A model generated the notes under the pieces. It made no database searches. It had not been told where the DNA came from and saw nothing but the letters and a program-made list of their open reading frames with translations. A program made the translations under genes and the position numbers. This document shows positions 1 through 9,886 of a stretch of DNA of 25,466 nucleotides, in pieces. Each line of letters starts with the position of its first letter. Position 1 is the stretch's first letter. The DNA comes from Seiridium cupressi (lineage: Eukaryota > Ascomycota > Sordariomycetes > Amphisphaeriales > Sporocadaceae), in contig JARVKI010000194.1 of the NCBI GenBank assembly GCA_036674765.1, positions 1-25,466 of the forward strand, in the 5' to 3' direction.

Positions 1-750
1 AATATAAAATGAAATAAATCTTTTTAAAAAAATTTAAAATTTATTTTAAATAAAAATAAAAAGGTTAATATTTAATTCTTTTCGTTTTAATATATAATTT
101 ATTTAATTTTATTTAAAATTATTTTTTAAATAATATATAACGTATATTATTTTATTAATATTATTATAAAAAAAATTACGTTTACGTTTTAAATTAAATT
201 TTATAATTATAAAAAAAAATATATATAATTTAAAAATAAATTTATTTTAATATAATAAAATTAAAATATTAATATAACGTTAAGATAACGTATTTATAAA
301 ATTTATAAAAATATTTTTAATATTATTAAATTATATTAATATTTTTATTTAATTAAAGTTTTAAATAATAAATTTATAAAAGGTTTTATAATTTTAAAAT
401 TAATTAAATTTTTTTTTTTTAATTTTTATAATTTATTATTTTTTTTAAATTTAATTAAAATATTTAATTTATTTTCTTTTTTTTATAAAATATTAATAAT
501 ATAAAAATTAATTTAATATAATATTTAAATTTATAAAAAATTAAATTTATTTATAAACTTTTAATTAATTTAAAAATTAATGTTTATATAATATATTTAT
601 ATAATAATTATTTTTATATTTAATAATTTATTTTAAAAAAAAATTAAAATATTAAATAAATTATATAATAAAATAAAAAACTATAAAAATAATAATAATT
701 TTTAAATAAATAAAATATAAATTAATTTTTACCTTTTAATTAATATAAAT
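1..750. other. AT-rich block with RIP-like dinucleotide signature
   Basis: This stretch is nearly all A and T, with a few isolated C and G. Reading 1-720 by eye I found only two TpG (at 10-11 and 581-582) and no CpA, while the remaining C sits mostly in CpG or CpT. Loss of CpA and TpG with excess TpA is the known end product of repeat-induced point mutation in ascomycetes. No coding frame is visible. It is probably the edge of an AT-rich isochore made of mutated repeats; a centromeric or subtelomeric block would look similar. Confidence 0.85.
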
Positions 751-786
751 TACCGCCTTTTAATATCCGCGGCGTAGGCGTTAAGC

Positions 787-810
787 TAGCGCCGCACCTT
801 TGCGGCGCTA
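787..810. repeat. Perfect 10-bp-stem hairpin at the AT/GC border
   Basis: A 10-bp stem (787-796 pairing with 801-810) encloses a 4-base CCTT loop. It lies in a short GC-rich stretch immediately after the AT-only block. The motif CGCTGCGTCA at 827-836 is repeated inside the nearby terminal inverted repeat, so this stretch probably belongs to the same repetitive element. Confidence 0.7.
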
Positions 811-871
811 TTTTAGCGCTGTCTTAACGCTGCGTCAACGCTGTATCGGTACTGTATTAATCCCTTCGGCC

Positions 872-945
872 CGGGTCTCATCCCTTATTAGTGGTTTCAC
901 TCTATCTATGCGCTGCGTCAGCGCAGCTGCTATATTCGCGTCTGA
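872..945 (+). repeat. Left copy of a 74-bp inverted repeat
   Basis: Aligned by eye to the reverse complement of 25393-25466, this matches at 68 of 74 positions without gaps. It ends at the shared TCTGA, and beyond that the two flanks differ completely. It contains an internal hairpin (stem 909-914 with 920-925, loop 915-919). Five of the six differences are transitions. Three of them (two G to A in TpG, one C to T in CpA) go in the RIP direction in this copy, which adjoins the AT block. It could be one end of a large element or one of two dispersed repeat copies in opposite orientation. Confidence 0.9.
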
Positions 946-1382
946 TATTAGATCCCTATCCTAACATAGGAGATTCGGGGCCTTTTCTACTCGTGATCTG
1001 ATAGTATTTGAGACTTTGCCGCTGTGTTGTGCCTTGCTGCGCTGACCATCTGCTCAGAAGGTCACTGCAACGCGCTTTCTTCCTAATCATGATTGATTGC
1101 CATTGATGGCCAATGCTCAGGTTCAATGTTAAGGCATTGCCGCAGTAATGGCACGGCCAGAGGTGGTAATCAATTGGTTGGCTCCTGCTTCATCCCGCGT
1201 TTCCCTTCGCGTCCGTTTGCTCGGTATTGTCAAACAGTTGGGTAGCAGTTGGATCGCATGTGTGTTGGTATTGTGTTTCGCTGTGGTCTGCCCGCAGCTG
1301 GTGGAAATCTTGTAACTAAAAACTCCACTACTAGCAGCCAGATGGCAAACAGCTGTGAAGTAGGGGCTGGCATTCGGCAGGT
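946..1382. other. Non-coding stretch upstream of the MYND-RNase H gene
   Basis: No convincing coding frame was found here. Base composition is ordinary, unlike the AT block. There is a small hairpin at 955-970 (CCTAT...ATAGG). The stretch presumably holds the promoter and 5' leader of the gene starting at 1383 or 1455; I see no recognisable promoter element. Confidence 0.5.
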
Positions 1383-3800
1383 ATGGACCTCGCTTCTTTC
1401 CGACTTCACGTACCTCTCAACATACCGCAAGCTCCCAATCCGTACTCTGGTGCAATGGAGGACGGCATCATTTCGTGGGGTCTCGCACCTCAAAGATGTG
1501 CTGTATGTGCAAACGCTACTGGATTACTACGTTGCGGCGGCTGCAAAGTTGTCAGCTATTGCGGATCTCCACACCAGTCAACCCACCGATCAGAACACAA
1601 GGCTGTATGCAAAGCTATCAAGGAGAGCCGGGAATCCCTTGAACGTGAAGAAGCTGTACTGAGGGCCCGCCCGGCAGACATCTTCCATCCAGCAGACGTC
1701 AACACCAGCGTCGGACACTCCTGGGGCTTACTGGACACGCGCGACTACATGCGGGCACGGCACACCGCCGCTGATGCTCTGCTCCAAGCTGATACCATGA
1801 GTGCCGTTGAGAGTGCTCTGGATCACTTTACCGACATGCTACGCCTTTGTCGAAGCGACAACTTGGGCGTGAGAAACGTCATTCCTATTCTTCTACTACG
1901 GCTAGGGCGGGAACAAGAGTGCTACGACTTCCTCAAGTGGTGGGCCACCATTGATAAAGACGACCGTTATGATTTGAGCGACGTTACCCAACCCTACCTC
2001 GATATCCGTGGAGCCAATGCCTTTGAAGGCATTGATCTGTTTTCAAGTCATTTGAGCCTCAGCCACCTTGTGTGTCTCACTCTTCTAAAGCTGCGTCTGT
2101 GGCTCGACCTATCGCCATTCGAGGACGAGGATTTCGATTGGGAGTTCGATCGCAGCACTTCTGATACCGGGTTTGATCGGCCTATAGGAACGCTTGTGCG
2201 AAAGAAAATCCAGGACATTGACGCCGTAGACGTCTCGATAACGGTTGAAGCCCTAGAAGACCAGTATCTTACACTTTGTCGAATGGTGAATGACGCGAAC
2301 CCCCATTTCTGGCCAGCTTTAATCGATGAAGAAGACGATAGCTCCTCCTTGCCGCCCTACTACAGTCGCGGCTCTGAAGAAGAAGAAGCATCTATCGTTC
2401 TGCATCAATGCAAACGTGCCTGGGAAGAAAGTGAAGACGCAATACTAATGATTACTTCGGGTACTTCAAAGCTCACTCCTGTGCATCAAGGTTCAGCTGT
2501 CATCTCGGAAAAACCTGCAAAGATGGTCGAGATCATAGAAAAGCGTCGTGGAAATGGGAAAGCGTTCCCAACAAGGTTCGAGCCCCCACTACCGACGTCA
2601 CAGCCAGATGAACTCTTCCCCCCAACTTTTCTGGACCGTCTTCAGAACAATCGATTTGTACATCACAACGACCGCGGCAAAGCGCTCGCCTATGTCGACG
2701 GTGCGTGTCCAGATAATGGAAGGGAAGGCCCACGCGCAGGCTGGGCTGTCGTATACGGGCCACCTAATCTGGATGAAGAAGGCAACTCCGGCACTGTATC
2801 AAGACGACTCGAAAGCAAGGGTCCCTTTGGCGATAAAATGCTGGCAACTAGCAATCGAGCCGAGCTACGAGCAGCAATAGCCGCTCTACGCCTCTGTGAC
2901 TGGCGCAGTGAGAGTTTTAACAGCGTTGTCATCGCGACCGACTCGTCCTATGTCGTTGACGGCGCTACCAGCTGGAGTAGAGGCTGGGTCCGCAACGGGT
3001 GGAAAACGAGTATGGGCGAAAACGTCAAGAACAAAGACTTGTGGGAGCTTTTGCTGGGCGAGGTCGAAAAATGGAAGGATCGTGGACTCGGTGTTGAGCT
3101 TTGGAAGATCCCCAGGGAGCTGAACAAGGTTGCGGACAAAGCCGCAAAGAAGGCGGCCAACGAGGAAACGGTTGAGCTTGAGTTCAGGGATGCTGAAACA
3201 GAATCGCGACCTCGGATCCTTGTCTTGTGTCTTGAAAATGAGGCTATGTTCGATGGTGTTTTCGCAGACCTTATTTCAAGCATCACGTCCAAAGCGAGAC
3301 TGGAGCGGGCTACAACGCGAGAAACGGCCCTTGATATATTGCACCAGGAACCTCCGCCGTCCGTCATTTTTGTTGCTGATGCAGCACTCACACATCAGAT
3401 GAAGATATGGGACCGCGTTATAGACCATCTTCGAGGAGGGGCCACTGTCGTGGTGGGGGGCTGTTTCAGTGGCATGGTAACTCAAGGCGAATTCGATCGC
3501 TTCTTCGCTAGACTGGGTCTTCCCTGGGAGCGAGGCTCGTATGACCGAACTACAGTTAAGCTACGCACCGGTGTCACTGACGGCTACCTCACGAAGCAGC
3601 TCCCTTCTGCCTACAGTCAAAAAGGCCTCTTTGTACGAAACGTAGAGAGACCAGCTGCTTGGTACACCGAAGACTACTCTGGCGAGGCTGCAGTGGTATT
3701 TGCCAAAGTTGGGAATGGCAGACTCGGCTACATTGGGGATGTGAATGGCGAGGAGTCCTCGCACAAGGTGGTCTTGGCCATGTGTGGTCTTTCGATCTGA
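1383..3800 (+). CDS. MYND zinc finger-RNase H fusion protein
   Basis: A single uninterrupted frame of 805 residues. Residues 39-76 form a MYND zinc finger, with Cys at 39, 42, 51, 54 and 60, His at 64 in the HQ variant common in fungi, His68, His72 and Cys76. A long acidic middle part (about 90-420) has no domain I recognise. Residues about 432-593 form an RNase H type 1 fold with all four carboxylates: D439 (YVDGAC), E494 (NRAEL), D520 (ATDSS) and D585 (VADKAAKKAA). The basic loop carrying the catalytic-site histidine of bacterial RNase HI is shortened to an IPREL stretch. Residues about 608-805 are a C-terminal alpha/beta domain with a GGCFSG turn and an RTTV motif, seen in other fungal MYND proteins. 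Expected chemistry is hydrolysis of RNA in RNA/DNA hybrids; the MYND finger suggests protein binding. Met25 (1455) is an equally good start. No introns or damage. Confidence 0.9.
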   Translation: MDLASFRLHVPLNIPQAPNPYSGAMEDGIISWGLAPQRCAVCANATGLLRCGGCKVVSYCGSPHQSTHRSEHKAVCKAIKESRESLEREEAVLRARPADIFHPADVNTSVGHSWGLLDTRDYMRARHTAADALLQADTMSAVESALDHFTDMLRLCRSDNLGVRNVIPILLLRLGREQECYDFLKWWATIDKDDRYDLSDVTQPYLDIRGANAFEGIDLFSSHLSLSHLVCLTLLKLRLWLDLSPFEDEDFDWEFDRSTSDTGFDRPIGTLVRKKIQDIDAVDVSITVEALEDQYLTLCRMVNDANPHFWPALIDEEDDSSSLPPYYSRGSEEEEASIVLHQCKRAWEESEDAILMITSGTSKLTPVHQGSAVISEKPAKMVEIIEKRRGNGKAFPTRFEPPLPTSQPDELFPPTFLDRLQNNRFVHHNDRGKALAYVDGACPDNGREGPRAGWAVVYGPPNLDEEGNSGTVSRRLESKGPFGDKMLATSNRAELRAAIAALRLCDWRSESFNSVVIATDSSYVVDGATSWSRGWVRNGWKTSMGENVKNKDLWELLLGEVEKWKDRGLGVELWKIPRELNKVADKAAKKAANEETVELEFRDAETESRPRILVLCLENEAMFDGVFADLISSITSKARLERATTRETALDILHQEPPPSVIFVADAALTHQMKIWDRVIDHLRGGATVVVGGCFSGMVTQGEFDRFFARLGLPWERGSYDRTTVKLRTGVTDGYLTKQLPSAYSQKGLFVRNVERPAAWYTEDYSGEAAVVFAKVGNGRLGYIGDVNGEESSHKVVLAMCGLSI

Positions 3801-3995
3801 CCGATTCTGACACTTGACCGTTAGTAGCAGCTGAGAAAATGACATTTGATTTTCATAATTGACTCATCTACACGATCTGCAGCACTAATACCGGGTATGT
3901 TCTTAACCTCAGCTTACGAAGGGATATCTACCCTGATATAAAATCGGGGATAATTTGTATTAGTCTGTCTAGACCAGTGCCGCCAGGACCATTCC
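3801..3995. other. Short spacer between convergent genes
   Basis: This is the interval between the stop codon of the MYND-RNase H gene and the end of the oppositely oriented carboxylesterase remnant. No coding frame or clear polyadenylation element stands out. Confidence 0.5.
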
Positions 3996-5124
3996 CTACT
4001 TATAAAAAATAAACGGGCTTCTTCCTGCCCTTTCACTCCCTGGCGGCTCAACACATTCTCGTTTCCCGTCTTGGTATACCGCAACACGTTGCTTTCCTTA
4101 ACTGAAAGGCTTCCACGGCGCCTGCCCATTAGTGAATCTAATAATGTCTTCGCCAAGAGCTATGGCGATGGCTCTCTGCAAATCTTTCAAGCTGTCGTTG
4201 TAATTCTGGGAGATGAAAGCAACGTCCAAGATACGACATGCATAGCCCTTGAATAGAACATCCTAAGGGTTCTGTTCGTTGAAAGCATAGGCATAAGCGT
4301 TTCTAGAGAAGTGCTCGCCATTTCCATACGGGCGCGAGAAGGCGATGTCGTTGATAAACTGTAAGACGTTAGATGAAGTGTTCCTGGCCGTGGCGCCAAA
4401 GTGGCTTGTATTACGTGATAATGATGTTATCTGTCGGACGGTTGTTTCCCAATATACCCCTACCAACGTATAAAACATCTCGTCTTGAACCGCTGAAGTG
4501 CAGTCCGCTGGTCTCGGCGGCTGTTATTTGGCTTGTAGCCCGCGGTCCGCAGTTCAGGGCAGGTGAGGAAGCCCGTAGCTCCCACTCGATAATTGGCGTT
4601 GACTCCGATAACTGGCTGCCAAACCTGTACAGAAAGGTTGACAAGTCTCGCAAAATCATATTGAGGCTACCAGTTAGCGCCAATGAAAAATCCCACCACC
4701 ACGTATAAACATCAACACTGGGAGGGCCTTCAGCTCTGGAACACTGTTGGCAGATTTTGGGACAGCGACGTTGATTGTCAATCCGTCGACGTCGCTCACG
4801 CCGGGGAACTCAGCCTTCAGAAGAGCTTTCTGTATGAAGCCAAACTCAAAATCCACGCCGCTTGGTGGGCTGAGAACCTGGGGCCTTGATTCGTCCGAAC
4901 GCCACGCTAATCAGTGCGCTGCATATGCTCGTGAGTGAAGTGTTTACCCGTGCAGAGTTGCATCAAGCCCCTTGCCGTCATATTGCACGAGGTCCGGGGA
5001 TGCGAACCGGTCTTTCAAGGTCGCGTACTTCAAACCCAATAACTGTACAGTTTCATGACCATCTTTTCCTACCACATCCCCGATGGTGGATGCGGAACTC
5101 AAATTTTCCCCATATTGGATTCAT
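3996..5124 (-). pseudogene. Type-B carboxylesterase remnant, active site deleted
   Basis: Reading the minus strand and following frame shifts recovers conserved blocks of the carboxylesterase/cholinesterase family in order. They are: an N-terminal block with LLGLKYATLKDRF and YDGKGLDAT (about 5000-5095); a likely intron at about 4906-4946; GLTINVAVPK and LPVLMFIRGGG (about 4690-4780, the oxyanion-hole strand, with R where H is usual); VIGVNANYRVG; NNSRRDQRTALQ; then directly the C-terminal blocks INDIAFSRP, AYAYAFNEQNP and ILDVAFISQNYND. Known members carry the nucleophile motif G-x-S-x-G and some 200 residues between the DQRTALQ block and the C-terminal blocks; here they are missing. At least three frame slips occur. 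In-frame stops lie at 4263-4265 (TAG where Trp is expected) and 4098-4100 (TAA where Gln would fit). The start is uncertain (ATG at 5122-5124 or 5111-5113). Clearly non-functional. Confidence 0.85.
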
Positions 5125-6209
5125 GACAAAGGCTGTAGGACGAAATCGAAGAGTGCTGGGCGTCGCTGATACCACTTAATTGAGGGCGATTGTTGACTTG
5201 GCAAGTGGTCTTCGGGTATTTGCAACTGTACTGTGTCCCGTACTATGCTCAAAACCTGGACATGGAATAATCATCACTGGAGCTGAACAGTATCAGACTA
5301 CGACGCTGCTTGTTTGAGTGTCGACACTTGGAGGAGATTCTTAAAACGTCCAAGGTGACTGCTGAGTTTTAATTAAATGTACCTGAGCAATTACCAACTT
5401 CTTATCTTTGATATTCACAGGCTTGGCCGAAGAGACGTAAGAGAACTTCTCGGCTCTAGTAGGTACCCTGGTACCCTCGGACTGTTTGTGCTACATGTGG
5501 GACGTTCTGTTCATGCTATGTGGGTGTGATTTGGGGTGATAGACGTCATAGTGTGGGGTACAGGGATTACTATACGAGAGACATCATAAGATGAGGGGTA
5601 TCATAAGACGTGGAGTATCATAAGATGAGGGACTGTGATATAAATAATGTGGGGTACCAGAGGTGCGCAAATTGGGAGTATCGGATGCACCCTGTGCGGA
5701 TTCGATAACCACACTATGACATGACCCCCAGCTGTATTTAGTGGGATCCAAGCGGGAGTTTATTGCTTGAGTGAATACAGCTGCCTCCCTTTATCAAAAG
5801 AAAGCTGAGATTCCCTGAAGAGATGACACGAGAGACAAGTAGTTTCAAGACGTCGAAAGTGGCTCTCATGCATGTACCGCATCTGGATCTGCTCTCCCAA
5901 GAAGTACTCTCCTTGTTGGTATGCAGCTCGGTACGTGAGGCAACTTGAAGTCCATGAGCTACATCTGAATAGTCGTAGTGGTCACGTTCGCTGAATCAAC
6001 TCTGACTAGCTGTATATAGGCAAAGGAATAAGGATTTTTAGTTCAGGGCAGAATTCATGAGTAAGAAATTATGGCGGCAATGAGACCGAAGTAAGCTTGT
6101 TGCTGCGGAACGGCTTCAGATTACATCGCTAGACACGGTTGCAGTTAGTGGTTGTACGTGATCTAGGTTTGTCCCTAAATGACGATTGATCTTCAGATCT
6201 GCGAATTGT
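5125..6209. other. Long non-coding stretch with a small tandem repeat
   Basis: No supported gene in this 1.1-kb interval; the few short frames show no family motif. The one internal structure I see is the 17-bp tandem repeat listed separately. The stretch lies upstream of the carboxylesterase remnant and downstream of the transcription-factor gene. Confidence 0.5.
5583..5633. repeat. Three imperfect 17-bp tandem repeats
   Basis: Three adjacent 17-bp units begin ATCATAAGA and end in a G-rich segment (5583-5599, 5600-5616, 5617-5633). Similar degenerate GTGGGGTA/GGGGT words occur just before and after (about 5530-5660), so the array may once have been longer. No function is apparent. Confidence 0.75.
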
Positions 6210-9200
6210 CTAAAGTGTGCGGCTTTCCTCGTGGGCGCGCTCATATGCTGAGCTAAGCCTTTCCAGGATGGCGCCCATCCGAGGTGCGATGCCCCAGACC
6301 CAAACCTATTTTTCATTGTTAGAAGAAAGAACGGCTGCTTGCGTCGCAGCCAAAAGCCAACGTGGATACTCACATCCTTTAGAAACCAGCACCATGTTTT
6401 GGCCATTCCGGCTGCAAGAGACCTATTTTCCTCAAGGTCCAAATCTGCTTCTTCGAGTGTATGCCGCACAGTGGTCAGCAGGTCCTTTTCAGCAGAGCTG
6501 AGAATACCGCTATTGAGCACGTCCATCTCAATGGAGTGTACCCACTTCGTAACAAACAGGGCTACAGAAAACCATTCAGTAAGCATCTCGCAATTCTGTG
6601 ACACGAGGCTGGCGAACGGTGCTGCTACATACCACTATCCCAATACGCCACAGCGTACTCAACACCCCACCGAAATGCTGCTGTCTTACGAACCAACATG
6701 TAACCCATTCTGACTGGTATACGCAGGCTTTCGAGTGAATTAGACACAGCATCCAACAGTCGCGGGGTCCTCTCCACCTCTAGTTTTGTAGTCGCAAAGG
6801 CAGAGATCGCAGCCTCAATCGCGTTGATATCCTGCGTGTATAAATTGAAGCGGTTGAAACCCGTCAGCGGGTCGAAAAATCTGCTATAAGCAATTCCGAG
6901 GACTGCGCGACTGTTGAACATCAAGGGGCTCAATTGACCCTCATCTGTGCCGCTGTAATTGTTCAACCCGCTGGATTCCAGAATGCTTTGACATCTCTGT
7001 AGCGACTGTATCGCCGTGTCGAGGATTTGTGATCCGAATGAGTCGTGCGCCGTCGATAAGCAAGGAACATTGGATAAGGTGTGTCGGACCTGGACAACAT
7101 GCCATACCTGTACAACCATGGCATATACTAGGATAAGCATGGAGAATGAGGAGATATGATAAGGAAAGGTCCTTGGTCCTTGGTTGGTGTCTGTCGTAAC
7201 GCCGACAAGAATGTCCTTCATCGTGGGCTGGTGTTGCTCGGCTTGTGACGCACCGCCTCTCGACCGCAACTCGTGCCATTCACTGGCCGTCTTCGCGTTC
7301 CAGAGATCCTCATCGTGGAAAGCCTCGAATTCGATGTCCGACGTCGCGTTGTATAACGGGGTAATCCCATACGTGCACGAATAAAGCGTAGTGGACAAGT
7401 AGATTGCCCCCAAGACCCGCTTCCATGATTCGCGTTGTATCCAGTCTGCCCAAGTCATCACAACTGGTTCGGTTTCATCTTGCATGAGAGACTGCCGCGT
7501 CTTGTTGTAGACCTTGTTAACGATAAGCATATTCCATGGTGAAGATGGCACAGGCTTTAGAACTAACCAGTGCAAAGAACGGGGTATCTCGCATGCCTGA
7601 TGATGCCAAGTCGTCCTCCCCGTTGAAGGTCTCGAATAATCGCAGTAAAATCTTGGTTTGCACTGCCCACAGAGGGCAGTCAACCACGAATGACGTATGG
7701 GTTTGTGACGGGGGGAAAGTCTGAGGTATCTGTTAAGTGCTTGAACTTGGGAGAATTGCTAAGAGCCGGTGCGAGATATGGCTTGTTCTTACAGATGACA
7801 AAACCCTTGCCGCAACATCGTGCAGGCTGCGTGCTCGGCGACGGTCGAGGCGATAGAGAGCTCCTATGCTGCACATTGCGATGATGAGCGGACTTGGAGT
7901 AGTTTCTAAGCATAATGACTGCCAGTGGATGATCGGCAGATGACGGCTGAAATAGTCATTGTAACTAGCCAGGAAGCTTTGGCAAATCCTAAGATTGGGA
8001 ACTTGTCGAGATATATCAATCGTACCGACGCGTTTGGCAAGATCTGTGCACATGTAATTGTATATGCTCTCGTCGATGTTGATGTTTGGCGTCGTCACAG
8101 GGCCGTCTGCGAGCACCCGAGGCAGCTTGCTTGGTAACGTCTTGCAGTGGCCATGCGAGTTACGTATGTCGTCCATAGGTGTGGAGTCTTCTTGCACCGA
8201 GACTGGTTCGGCCCACCGATAGGTAGAATCGGTGAATATCGATTGGTCATCAAGACTGAAATGATCTATTGTATGGCCCTGATCCGAAATGAAATTCGAT
8301 GGGTGATCAAATGAAGTAGGGTTGGATTGAGGTTGTCCTGGTTGTTGTGGGAATGGATGTATATTGCCTGACACTAAGTCTTCGCATCCGCGTGCCAACA
8401 ATTGATCGATATCAACCTGGTCGAATTGATTCAACCTCGTACTGTAGTCTTCGAAGCCTTGGTGCGTCTCGGCCATGAGCTGACATATATCGCTTTTAGG
8501 CGGCGCCGAGGGCGGCAATTCTGATACTGTACTTGGCATCTGCTCCGTGTCGAGGGCGAAGTCTATAGCTCCAGCCGTTGTACTACCAACGTGGTTGCTC
8601 ATTGAAGAAGCCCGTGTATGTGACGAAGTATTCAAGTCGAAGGATCGAAAGGATCTCGGGGACGCCTCGCTGTCGGGAGATGATTGGCCTTGTGAAGTCG
8701 ATCCCCGAAGCTGCTGCTGGTAGTCATCCTCACCCACACAGACCAAATCTACTTCCCGGACCGGGCAGCGGCATAACATAGCCCCATGATCAGATGAGTC
8801 GGCGCGGAAAGAATCGTGTCGCGATTGGCGCAGCCGTTCGGCATGTTGCTGAGCATGCAAAGTGCGTTCGTGTCTTGTAACCTGATCTCTGTAAATTCAG
8901 AATGTAAGCGGGTCACTGGGAACGCCATGTGAAGTAGGCACAAAACATTGAGTTCATTGGTTTTGGAAGTATATAAACTGACTGGGCGCGCTTACTTCCT
9001 GGAGTAGTAGTTGTGACAGTAACGGCACGAGAAGGGCTTTTCTTTGGTGTGGGTGCGCTCATGACGAAGGCAGTGCTCGCTGCGTTTGAAGACCTTTGCG
9101 CAATATCCACAGTTGTACTTGCGACTGGGCCGGCGACTTTGTGCTGGTGACACGGTGATGCTCTCGGCTATGATAGTTGACGGCATTAGAGCAGGCAGAG

Positions 9201-9352
9201 TACTGCTGACTGGGCTGAAATGCACTGATACGGGTTAGATGAGTTCCATTTGTATCTTTCACCAAGGTGACGCTGAGATACGACTTGAGGAGGTGCGGCG
9301 GAAGCTGGGGCCTGGCAAATTCATCGACGTAGTGTTCGGACTTCACGTACAT
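6210..9352 (-). CDS. C2H2 zinc-finger/fungal-specific transcription factor
   Basis: A seven-exon model of 900 residues that keeps frame throughout: exons 9352-9282, 9214-8996, 8888-7793, 7720-7568, 7512-6633, 6561-6374 and 6305-6210. The six introns are 67, 107, 72, 55, 71 and 68 bp, all GT-AG. Two tandem C2H2 fingers occupy residues 59-108: C59, C62, H75, H79, then C87, C90, H103, H108, joined by a THTKEKPF linker, with the KRSEH and RKD recognition helices common in fungal regulators. A long Ser/Gln-rich acidic part follows. A helical fungal-specific transcription factor region (Fungal_trans type) starts near residue 400 (NDYFSRHLPIIHW) and includes WIQRESWKRVLG and VTKWVHSIE, ending with WVWGIAPRMG near the C-terminus. 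It should act in the nucleus as a DNA-binding regulator. It lies just downstream of the co-oriented P450 gene, a plausible target. ATG 9350-9352 was chosen because CTAAC and CAG sites support the first intron. The 71-bp fifth intron is the least certain join. Confidence 0.88.
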
Positions 9353-9886
9353 ACCGGGCCCGGCTAGGATGCCCTGTATTTATGGGTAAGACTGGGGCAT
9401 CCCAGGGATCTGTATCTGCCGTGGCATGACACTAGCCGTAATCTGAGCTAGCTGCTGCAAGCGGCTCCATGTCGTTGATTTACTGCTATGCAACTAATAT
9501 AGCGCTGCCGCTGATCGACTACCGTTCAAGTTAGTATTCATTCAGGCAATGGGTCAATCGACCCCACATTTCGCCCTGCGCATTGGAAATGTACTGTCGT
9601 GAGGCAGGATTTTTACCTGCTCAGGCCTTTGCCAAGAACCTAAAGTACAAGTATGTTTGGCGGAACAACAGTGAGGAATCCTCTACACCAACTCCTTGAA
9701 TACTCAGTCGACTGAGGACTCTGTTTTGGCCCAGCATGCAAGGCGGTCATCTTGGTCCTAATTATCCAATGACAATCGCTGAGTAATCTCTAAATCTCGT
9801 GACCGTGAGTGGACAGTCCTTGTCCCCAGGCTGCAGATCGACCTTTCTGGTGTGACAAATGATCTTTCAGCATGTAGACTCATTGA
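9353..9886. other. Intergenic region between P450 and transcription factor genes
   Basis: No coding frame with family signal. The stretch separates the 3' end of the P450 gene from the 5' end of the transcription-factor gene on the same strand, so it should hold the regulator's promoter. I recognise no specific binding site. Confidence 0.5.

Noticed and set aside
1249..1662. A 137-codon frame overlapping the MYND gene start
   Set aside because: It runs out of frame across the MYND finger, shows no motif and is explained as a shadow of the larger gene.
4411..4683. A separate 90-codon minus-strand gene
   Set aside because: The family signal in this span (VIGVNANYRVG, NNSRRDQRTALQ) is read in other frames and belongs to the carboxylesterase remnant.
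6116..6604. A separate 162-residue protein downstream of the transcription factor
   Set aside because: Its N-terminal half is in frame with the transcription factor after a 71-bp intron, and past a GTGAGT donor the real ending (WVWGIAPRMG...) is in another frame ending at 6210.
9215..9281. Transcription factor starting with the frame open from 9225
   Set aside because: That frame begins with GTG, not ATG. An ATG at 9352 plus a well-formed 67-bp intron with a CTAAC branch site gives a better start.
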